Shown piece by piece: positions 7,849-13,522 of a stretch of DNA of 14,687 bases. Both the position numbers and the translations under genes were made by a program. Location of the stretch: NCBI GenBank assembly GCA_036380925.1, contig DASVDW010000025.1:1-14687 (forward strand), read 5' to 3'. The notes beneath the pieces were generated by a model. That model was given only the letters and a program-made list of their open reading frames with translations, made no database searches and was not told the origin of the DNA. This DNA is from JAICLV01 sp036380925. GTDB taxonomy: Bacteria; Actinomycetota; Actinomycetes; Acidothermales; Acidothermaceae. Position 1 is the stretch's first letter. Each line of letters opens with the position of its first letter.

Positions 7849-9134
7849 CGCAACGACTCCGTTCGAACAGTTGGAACTGAGGGCTCCGCGTCAAGCGTCG
7901 TCGGCGCGGACCATTGCCCGTCGAGGGTGACGACGCCGTTGCGGTCGGGCGAGCGGCCCGGTTGCACGGCCAGCGTGAAAGCGCGGTCGCGGTAGTCGAA
8001 CACGTGCTGCAGCGTGCGGTCGGTGATCGCCGCGGAGACCAGATAGGTGGCGGGCGTCAGCGGCAGGGCCGGCAGCTGGTAGTCGACGTGGCCGGCGCCG
8101 GAAACCCGCCCGGCCCGCACGCCGCCGAATTCGGAATTCGGCCCCGTGACGAGGACCCCCGCCTCGGTGTGAAACGCGAGGCCGAACACCGGGTCGTCGA
8201 TCGGCTGCGTGGCTTGAAACGCGATGCGCACGGTGAGCCGGTCGCCGGCGGTGGCGGCGAGCACCGGCTGGTCGTCGACGTCGAGGAAGGTGACGCCGGT
8301 GACCGCGATCTCTCCCCCGCCGCGGCGCTCGCGGTCGCCGTCGACGCGGGTGTGACCTTCGGCCTCGAAGCGCTCGCGTTCGGCGCGGTTGACCTCTGCG
8401 ATGTACTGGTCGACGACCTGCATGGCGGGGCCCTCGCACCGCAGCACGCCCTTCTCGATCCAGGCCGCGCGGTCGCACATCGTCTGCACGAGCGGCAGGC
8501 TGTGCGAGACGAAGATGATGGTCACGCCCTTCTTGCGCAACTCGTAGAGATGGTCGAAACAGCGTCGCTGAAACTCTTCGTCGCCGACGGCGATGATCTC
8601 ATCGACGATGAGTATCTCGGGATCGAGATTCACGGCGATCGAAAACCCGAGCCGCACGTACATTCCGCTCGAGTACACCTTGACCGGCGTGTCGATGAAC
8701 TCCTTGAGCCCCGAGAAGTCGACGATCGCGTCCATCGCGGCGTCGACCTGCCTGCGGCTCATGCCGAGGATCGAGCCGTTGAGGTAGACGTTGTCTCGCC
8801 CCGACAGCTCCGGGTGGAAGCCCGCGCCGAGTTCGAGCAGCGCGGAGATCCGGCCGTTGTGGGAGATCGTGCCTGCGGTCGGGCGATGGATGTTCGCCAT
8901 CAACTTCAGCAGCGTCGACTTCCCCGAGCCGTTGGAGCCGATCAGCCCGTAGGTCGAGCCGGCCGGCACCTCCAGGCTCACGTCGTCCAGGGCCTTGAAC
9001 ATCTCGAACCGGCTGGGACGTCGCTTGGTGAAGCGCTCTTTGAGGCTGGTGCGGCGGTCGCGATACAGCTTGAACTGCTTGGTGACGTGGTCGACCACGA
9101 CCGCCGGCGGCCGCGTCGTGTCGCCCGCGCTCAC
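7845..9134 (-). CDS. wzt: Wzt-type polysaccharide ABC exporter ATPase with C-terminal glycan-recognition-type domain
   Basis: This is the nucleotide-binding subunit powering export of a lipid-linked glycan across the membrane (429 aa). Residues 1-245 are the ABC ATPase: Walker A GSNGSGKST at 66-74, signature YSSGM at 154-158, Walker B EILIVDE at 173-179, switch His211. After a charged linker, residues about 273-393 form a beta-rich domain matching the Wzt_C type, which in E. coli O8/O9a binds the modified end of the finished O-antigen. The GTG start at 9132-9134 overlaps the permease stop by 4 bases (GTGA), with GAGGA just upstream. The open frame runs further upstream but there it crosses the permease gene and is not coding. 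The gene also overlaps the next gene by 4 bases. The long C-terminal domain argues against the short-ATPase mycobacterial galactan exporter type. Confidence 0.92.
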   Translation of the reverse strand: MSAGDTTRPPAVVVDHVTKQFKLYRDRRTSLKERFTKRRPSRFEMFKALDDVSLEVPAGSTYGLIGSNGSGKSTLLKLMANIHRPTAGTISHNGRISALLELGAGFHPELSGRDNVYLNGSILGMSRRQVDAAMDAIVDFSGLKEFIDTPVKVYSSGMYVRLGFSIAVNLDPEILIVDEIIAVGDEEFQRRCFDHLYELRKKGVTIIFVSHSLPLVQTMCDRAAWIEKGVLRCEGPAMQVVDQYIAEVNRAERERFEAEGHTRVDGDRERRGGGEIAVTGVTFLDVDDQPVLAATAGDRLTVRIAFQATQPIDDPVFGLAFHTEAGVLVTGPNSEFGGVRAGRVSGAGHVDYQLPALPLTPATYLVSAAITDRTLQHVFDYRDRAFTLAVQPGRSPDRNGVVTLDGQWSAPTTLDAEPSVPTVRTESLR

Positions 9135-9952
9135 AGTTCCTCGCTCACGTCGCGCGCGCCGCGGCTGAACACGAACAGCCCGACCGCCAGGCTCACCGCG
9201 GCGGCCAGCACCATCCAGCCCCAACGCGAGGCGCTCGGAACCTGGCCGGTCCACAGCGAGTCGCGCAGCGCCTCGACGTACTGGAACAGCGGGTTGATGG
9301 AGAGAACATGGACGGCGGCCGCGCCGTGCTTGAGCGTCAAGACCTGCGACGGCGGCCAGATGACCGGCGTGGCGTAGAACACCATCTGCAGCAGCACGCC
9401 GACGATGTAGTTGACGTCGCGGTAAAACACGTTGAACAGCGAGAACAGCAACGCGATCCCCGCCGCGAACGCCAGCAGCAGCGCGAGGATGAACGGCGCG
9501 AAGATGAAGGTCCACCACGCGTTGCCGAGCGCGGCGAGCACGACGAGCAGCACCGCCGACTCGATGAGCGTCTGCACGAGGGCGGCGAACGCGTTGCCGA
9601 TCACCGGCGCGTAAGCGGGGAAGTAGATCTTCTTCAGCAGCGGGCCGGCTCCGATGAGCGCCGCCATGCCGCCGGTGACGACGTTGTTGAAGAAGTTCCA
9701 CGCCACCAAGCCGATGAACAGGTACAGCACGTACGTGGTCATGCCGTTGTGCGAGGCGGGCGGGCGGGCCCGGAAGATCGTGGAGAAGACCAGCGAGTAC
9801 ACCAGCAGGGTGGCGGCCGGGTTGACCAGCGACCAGCCCCAGCCGAGCAGGCTGTGCTTGTACTTGGACTTGAGCTCGCGGCTGACGAAGTTGCCGATCA
9901 ACCCGCGATAGCGCCACATCTCCGCCATCTCGGTCACGGCAGGTCGGCTCAC
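9131..9952 (-). CDS. wzm: Wzm-type polysaccharide ABC exporter permease (ABC-2 family)
   Basis: This is the membrane subunit of the exporter and partners the ATPase encoded next to it. From the GTG at 9950-9952 it has 273 residues, usual for Wzm. An N-terminal amphipathic stretch (MWRYRGLIGNFVSRELKSKY) precedes six predicted membrane segments at about 43-60, 73-97, 118-142, 149-172, 181-199 and 246-263. Conserved family features include LGWGWSLVNP after the first basic stretch, LLKKIYFP in the cytoplasmic loop, and NPLFQYVEALRD before the last segment. The start is uncertain: GTG codons at 9971-9973 and 9935-9937 and ATG codons at 9926-9928 and 9917-9919 are in frame, and none has a good ribosome binding site. 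It is first in a leftward operon and divergent from the glycosyltransferase at 10086. Confidence 0.9.
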   Translation of the reverse strand: MSRPAVTEMAEMWRYRGLIGNFVSRELKSKYKHSLLGWGWSLVNPAATLLVYSLVFSTIFRARPPASHNGMTTYVLYLFIGLVAWNFFNNVVTGGMAALIGAGPLLKKIYFPAYAPVIGNAFAALVQTLIESAVLLVVLAALGNAWWTFIFAPFILALLLAFAAGIALLFSLFNVFYRDVNYIVGVLLQMVFYATPVIWPPSQVLTLKHGAAAVHVLSINPLFQYVEALRDSLWTGQVPSASRWGWMVLAAAVSLAVGLFVFSRGARDVSEEL

Positions 9953-10008
9953 TTCCGGATCGGCGACGGGCACGGCGGTGGCGGCCCAGATCGGCCCAAG
10001 GCGGCTCC

Positions 10009-10014
10009 ATGTTA
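10009..10014 (-). promoter_or_regulatory. Possible -10 box (TAACAT) for the leftward wzm-wzt-glycosyltransferase operon
   Basis: TAACAT fits TANNNT and lies 30-60 bases upstream of the candidate permease starts, in the non-coding stretch between divergent genes. I see no good -35 hexamer at the usual distance. It is the best -10 candidate on this strand in the gap. Confidence 0.35.
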
Positions 10015-10072
10015 CGTCACCCCGACCTTGCGCCCGCGCTCGTGCGCGACGGGACGCGCCGCGTCGCGCGCC

Positions 10073-10078
10073 TATAGT
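10073..10078 (+). promoter_or_regulatory. -10 box (TATAGT) giving a probable leaderless transcript
   Basis: TATAGT is close to the consensus TATAAT and ends seven bases before the A of the ATG at 10086. Transcription would therefore begin at or next to the start codon. No Shine-Dalgarno sequence precedes that ATG, as expected for a leaderless message, which is common in actinobacteria. Confidence 0.6.
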
Positions 10079-10085
10079 GATCGCG

Positions 10086-11510
10086 ATGACAGCGCTCCTG
10101 GCCGGGCCCTCTGGCGGTCGTCGGCGAATCACCGTCGCCACCCCCGACATCCTCGGCGAGAAGATGGCCGGCCCGGCGATCCGCGCGCACCACTTCGCGC
10201 GGTCACTGGCCGCCCACCACGACGTCGAACTGGTCAGCACGACGTCGTGCACCCTTCCCTCCGACGAACGGTTCGCGATCAGGGCGGTGGCCCCGCGCGA
10301 CATTCCCGGCCTCATCGCGCGCACCGACGTCTGGGTGGTTCAAGGCAACGTGCTGTTGCGCTACCCGCAGATCGCGCGCGGTGACGGCGTCGTCGTGGTC
10401 GACCTCTACGACCCGTACCACCTGGAGAACCTCGAGATGTCGCGGGACGCGACGCCGCGCGACCGGCTGGCGCTGGTGCACAACGCGACCGTCGCGCTGA
10501 ACCGCTCCATCGCGCGCGGCGACTACTTCCTGGTCGCGAGCGACAAGCAGCGCGACTTCTGGCTGGGCGCGCTGGCCGCGTTGGGCCGGGTGAACCCGCC
10601 GACCTACGACGCCGACCCGTCGCTGTCGTCGCTCTTCGCGACCGTGCCGTTCGGGCTGGACGACGCGCCGCCGACGCGCGGCGAACCGGTCCTGCGCGGC
10701 GTCGTGCCAGGCATCGGCGACGACGACGTCGTGCTCATCTGGGGCGGCGGCCTCTACAACTGGTTCGACCCGCAGACCCTGGTCCGCGCGGTCGCCCGAG
10801 TGAGCGAGAAACGCCCCGACGTGCGGCTGTTCTTCTTGGCGACCGGGCACCCGAACCCCTCGTCGCCGACGATGCGCACCGCGACCGCCACCCGAGCGCT
10901 GTCGGACGAGCTCGGAGTCACCAACCGCCAGGTCTTCTTCAACGAGGGCTGGGTGCCCTACGACAAGCGCGGGGCGTACCTGCTTGAGGCCGACATCGGC
11001 GTGTCGACGCACCTGCAGCATGTCGAGACCGAGTTTTCCTTCCGCACCAGGATTTTGGACTACCTGTGGGCGGGCCTGCCGGTGGTCGCGACCGACGGCG
11101 ACGTCTTCGCGTCGGTGATCCGCGACAAGGGCCTCGGCCGGGTGGCGCCCGCGGGCGACGTGGCCGCTCTCGAAGCCGCGCTGCTCGAGCTGATCTCGGA
11201 CGACGCGCTGCGCGCGCGTTGCGCGAAGGCCGCCACGGAGACCGCCCGCGACTACACCTGGAGCACGGCGGTCGCGCCGCTGGTCGAGTTCTGCGCCAAC
11301 CCGCGGCGGGCGCCGGACCTGCTGAACCCCGCCGTCGCCCGGCACCTGCGCCAGCCGCTGACGCCGGTGCGCGCGCCGACGCCCGGCCCGCCCGGGTGGC
11401 GCGGCGAGGTGGCGCTGGCTCGCCGCTACCTCGACGAGGGCGGCCCGTGGCTGTTGGCCAAACGGGTGCTCACCCGGGTCGGCAAGTTGGCGCGGGGCCG
11501 CACCGAGTAG
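10086..11510 (+). CDS. GT4-type (GT-B fold) glycosyltransferase
   Basis: Probable cytoplasmic retaining glycosyltransferase, 474 aa. The N-terminal Rossmann half (about 14-190) begins with RITVATPDILGEKMAGPAIR, a donor-binding glycine-type loop often seen in this subgroup, and includes VVQGN and VVVVDLYDP. The C-terminal half (about 205-405) has VVLIWGGGLYNWFDP at the phosphate-binding strand and EADIGVSTHL. It then has ETEFSFRTRILDYLWAGLPVV, the counterpart of the family EX7E region that holds the nucleotide sugar. A Pro-rich linker (about 405-440) leads to a basic C-terminal helix that could touch the membrane. The ATG at 10086 is chosen because TATAGT stands seven bases upstream; extending upstream would run through the promoter and add an unlikely Arg-rich leader. 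It is the first gene of the rightward group. Donor and acceptor are unknown. Confidence 0.85.
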   Translation: MTALLAGPSGGRRRITVATPDILGEKMAGPAIRAHHFARSLAAHHDVELVSTTSCTLPSDERFAIRAVAPRDIPGLIARTDVWVVQGNVLLRYPQIARGDGVVVVDLYDPYHLENLEMSRDATPRDRLALVHNATVALNRSIARGDYFLVASDKQRDFWLGALAALGRVNPPTYDADPSLSSLFATVPFGLDDAPPTRGEPVLRGVVPGIGDDDVVLIWGGGLYNWFDPQTLVRAVARVSEKRPDVRLFFLATGHPNPSSPTMRTATATRALSDELGVTNRQVFFNEGWVPYDKRGAYLLEADIGVSTHLQHVETEFSFRTRILDYLWAGLPVVATDGDVFASVIRDKGLGRVAPAGDVAALEAALLELISDDALRARCAKAATETARDYTWSTAVAPLVEFCANPRRAPDLLNPAVARHLRQPLTPVRAPTPGPPGWRGEVALARRYLDEGGPWLLAKRVLTRVGKLARGRTE

Positions 11511-11511
11511 C

Positions 11512-11543
11512 CCGGCCGCGGCCGGTCGACTGGCGCGCGCGCC
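11512..11543. terminator. Two adjacent GC palindromes after the GT4 gene; possible U-less terminator
   Basis: CCGGCCGCGGCCGG (11512-11525) and GGCGCGCGCGCC (11532-11543) are both perfect palindromes placed directly after the stop codon. Either could fold in RNA. There is no T-tract, so a terminator is only possible. The next gene seems to have its own promoter, which fits a transcription boundary here. Confidence 0.3.
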
Positions 11544-11552
11544 CGTGACAAC

Positions 11553-11558
11553 TACGAT
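11553..11558 (+). promoter_or_regulatory. Possible -10 box (TACGAT) giving a leaderless transcript
   Basis: TACGAT fits TANNNT and ends seven bases before the GTG at 11566, the same geometry as the promoter of the preceding gene. None of the three in-frame starts here (11545, 11557, 11566) has a ribosome binding site, which favours leaderless initiation at 11566. Confidence 0.45.
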
Positions 11559-11565
11559 GACGGCC

Positions 11566-12615
11566 GTGGCGCAGCCCGATGTCGACCAGCTGGTCTACCT
11601 GTCGAACCGGCCCGGCATCCTGGCCGAAACGTTCGACTACGTGCGCCACTTCATGCCCTGGGTGACCTCGGCGGTCGTCCTCGGGCCGACCGCGACGGTC
11701 GAGGCGCTGAGCGGCCTCGACGTCGGCATCCGCCTCGAGCTGGTCGACGAGCGGCGGCTGCTCACCGCCGACGAGCAGAGTTCGCTCTCGCGGTCGCATT
11801 CGGCGCGCAACGCGACACTGCGCCGGATCCTCTACGCGCGCGGACCGGTCGCCGACGTGTTCTTGCAATCGGACGACGACTACCGGCCGCTGCGGGCGAT
11901 CGATCCGTCGTTCTTCGTCGCCGACGGCCGGCTGGTGTCGTACGCCTGCCACGACCTCGCGTTGTGGCGACGCGACGACACGACCTATGACCGGGTGCAG
12001 CACTCCACCTACCTCGCGCTGTCGTATCTCGGCGCGGCGCATCTCAACTACGCGTCGCACCTGCCGCAACCGATCGACCGGGCGCTGTTCGGCGCGGCGT
12101 TCGACGCGGCGATGGAGCTCGACGAGACCGGGGCGTTTTGCGAATGGAGTTTGCCGCTCAACCACGGCCGACTCGTCGCGCCGGAGCGGTTCGCCGCGCC
12201 CCGGGTGTATCGCACGATGTGCTGGCCGCGCTATCCGCACGAGTGGCCGTACTGGCGGCGGCCCGAGCAGATCTCGTTCGAGAACTTCCATCCGGAACTG
12301 TACGAACCCGGCGGGCTCTTCGCCGGGCTGTCGACGGCCCTGGATCGAGAATTCCCGCAACGGCAGGCGTTTTCCAAGCTCACCCGTTGGTACCGCTTCG
12401 ACCTCGCGGCGGGCCGGCTGCGCTTCCCACCCGATGTGCGCGACCCGTGGCGTTACGCCGGGTCGCCCGTCCTCCGGCCGGCCAGGCGCGCGTTTTTCGG
12501 CGTCGCGGCAGGGCTTCGGCGACTTTGGGAGTACGTCGCGCTCGAGGAGCGCACCGCGTTGAGCGAACTCGCCGGCCGCGTCGAGCAGATCGAGCGCCGT
12601 GATCGCACCGAGTGA
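11566..12615 (+). CDS. Stealth-like putative sugar-phosphate or glycosyl transferase (divergent)
   Basis: The protein has 349 aa from the GTG at 11566; GTG 11545 or ATG 11557 would add 7 or 3 residues. I do not recognise it as a close member of a named family, but its block order resembles Stealth proteins, which transfer hexose-1-phosphate in capsule synthesis. YVRHFMPWVTSAVVLG (about 25-40) resembles the Stealth segment where an aromatic-rich strand leads to a VTDG-like loop. LELVDER (about 58-64) is followed by SHSARNATLRRI (about 77-88), then VFLQSDDDYRPL (about 98-109) in place of the NDD motif. ASHLPQPIDRALF (about 163-175) recalls the third conserved Stealth block. SDDDY also looks like a metal-binding motif of GT-A enzymes. 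The C terminus is basic. It overlaps the next gene by 17 bases, so the two are coupled. The enzyme class is fairly likely; the Stealth link is inference by eye. Confidence 0.6.
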   Translation: MAQPDVDQLVYLSNRPGILAETFDYVRHFMPWVTSAVVLGPTATVEALSGLDVGIRLELVDERRLLTADEQSSLSRSHSARNATLRRILYARGPVADVFLQSDDDYRPLRAIDPSFFVADGRLVSYACHDLALWRRDDTTYDRVQHSTYLALSYLGAAHLNYASHLPQPIDRALFGAAFDAAMELDETGAFCEWSLPLNHGRLVAPERFAAPRVYRTMCWPRYPHEWPYWRRPEQISFENFHPELYEPGGLFAGLSTALDREFPQRQAFSKLTRWYRFDLAAGRLRFPPDVRDPWRYAGSPVLRPARRAFFGVAAGLRRLWEYVALEERTALSELAGRVEQIERRDRTE

Positions 12616-13522
12616 CGCGACCGTCGTCGTCGTCACCTGGAACGGCGCGCACCTGCTGCCGGCCTGCCTGGACAGCGTGCTGCCGCAAGGCGCGCGGGTC
12701 GTCGTGGTCGACAACGCGTCGTCCGACGACACGCTTCGGTTGCTGGCCGACCGGTACCCGACCGTCGAGGTGATTCGCAGCCAGACCAACACCGGCTTCG
12801 CCGGCGGCGTCGCGCAGGCCCTGCAGGCGGTCACCACGCCGGTGATCGCGCTGCTCAACAACGACGCCACGGTCCGCGAGGGCTGGCTCCGGTCGCTGCT
12901 CGACGAGCTGGATTCCCCTGAGGTCGCCGGCGTTTCAAGCAAGCTGCTGCTGCCCGACGGGCGGGTCAACAGCATCGGCGGCTTCGTCACCCGCGACGGC
13001 TACGGACATGACACCGGGTTCGGCTCGCCCGACGACGAGCAGCTGCCCACGTCGTCCGACATCATGTACGCCTGCGGCGCCGCGGCAGCGTTTCGCACCG
13101 CGGCCGTGCGGGAGGTCGGCGGAATCGACCCGCGGTTCTTCCTTTACTACGAGGACGTCGATCTGTCGTGGCGGCTGCACCTCGCCGGGCACGCGGTGCG
13201 CTACGCGCCAGGCGCGGTGGCCGTGCATCAGCACTCGGCGAGCACCGGAGCCGGCTCGCTGCTGCACACGTACTACACCGAACGCAACCGCCTGGCGACC
13301 CTCGTCCGCTGCGCGACGCTCGGCCTGGTCATGCGCGCGGTGCTGCGCTATCCGCTGACCACGCTGTCGGTGGCGCTGTTCGAGTCACCTGCCAAAGCGC
13401 TGCGTCGGGTGCGCGCGTACCTGGATTTCCTTCGTTGGCTGCCACAACTGGTAGCGGCCCGGCGGCGGATCGTGGTGCGCGTCTCGCGGCACGAGGTGCA
13501 GCGCCGGTTCCTCACCGGCTAA
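12599..13522 (+). CDS. GT2 family glycosyltransferase, WbbL (rhamnosyltransferase)-like
   Basis: Probable inverting glycosyltransferase using a nucleotide sugar such as dTDP-rhamnose, acting on a lipid-linked acceptor at the inner membrane face (307 aa). ATVVVVTWN (7-15) opens the nucleotide-binding fold, VVDNASSDDT lies at 36-45, and LLNNDATV (85-92) holds the DXD-equivalent metal site. GGIDPRFFLYYEDVDLSWRL (174-193) is the classic WbbL-type acceptor and catalytic-base region, followed by His210 in AVHQHS. The C-terminal 75 residues are basic and amphipathic, suggesting membrane association. The GTG start lies 17 bases inside the preceding gene and has no strong ribosome binding site, so translation is likely coupled. 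Its TAA overlaps the stop codon of the convergent repeat protein gene. The family is firm; the sugar is inferred. Confidence 0.9.
   Translation: MIAPSDATVVVVTWNGAHLLPACLDSVLPQGARVVVVDNASSDDTLRLLADRYPTVEVIRSQTNTGFAGGVAQALQAVTTPVIALLNNDATVREGWLRSLLDELDSPEVAGVSSKLLLPDGRVNSIGGFVTRDGYGHDTGFGSPDDEQLPTSSDIMYACGAAAAFRTAAVREVGGIDPRFFLYYEDVDLSWRLHLAGHAVRYAPGAVAVHQHSASTGAGSLLHTYYTERNRLATLVRCATLGLVMRAVLRYPLTTLSVALFESPAKALRRVRAYLDFLRWLPQLVAARRRIVVRVSRHEVQRRFLTG

Noticed and set aside
5590..7995. 801-codon plus-strand frame opposite the multidomain glycosyltransferase
   Set aside because: No recognisable domain, and it crosses the boundary of two well-supported minus-strand genes.
9135..10010. N-terminal extension of the Wzt frame up to an ATG at 10010
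   Set aside because: This stretch overlaps the permease gene in another frame, and its Arg-rich translation has no ABC features; homologous sequence starts right after the GTG at 9134.
9978..10085. Upstream start for the GT4 gene at 9978
   Set aside because: The added 36 residues are Arg/Ala/Pro-rich, and the stretch contains the TATAGT box placed ideally for leaderless initiation at 10086.
9953..10324. Upstream extension of the permease frame into the divergent glycosyltransferase gene
   Set aside because: It would run through the promoter region and antisense to the GT4 gene, adding over 120 residues not found in Wzm-type permeases.
11470..12990. 506-codon minus-strand frame opposite the Stealth-like and GT2 genes
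   Set aside because: Antisense composition, no motif; the plus-strand frames have clear glycosyltransferase motifs.
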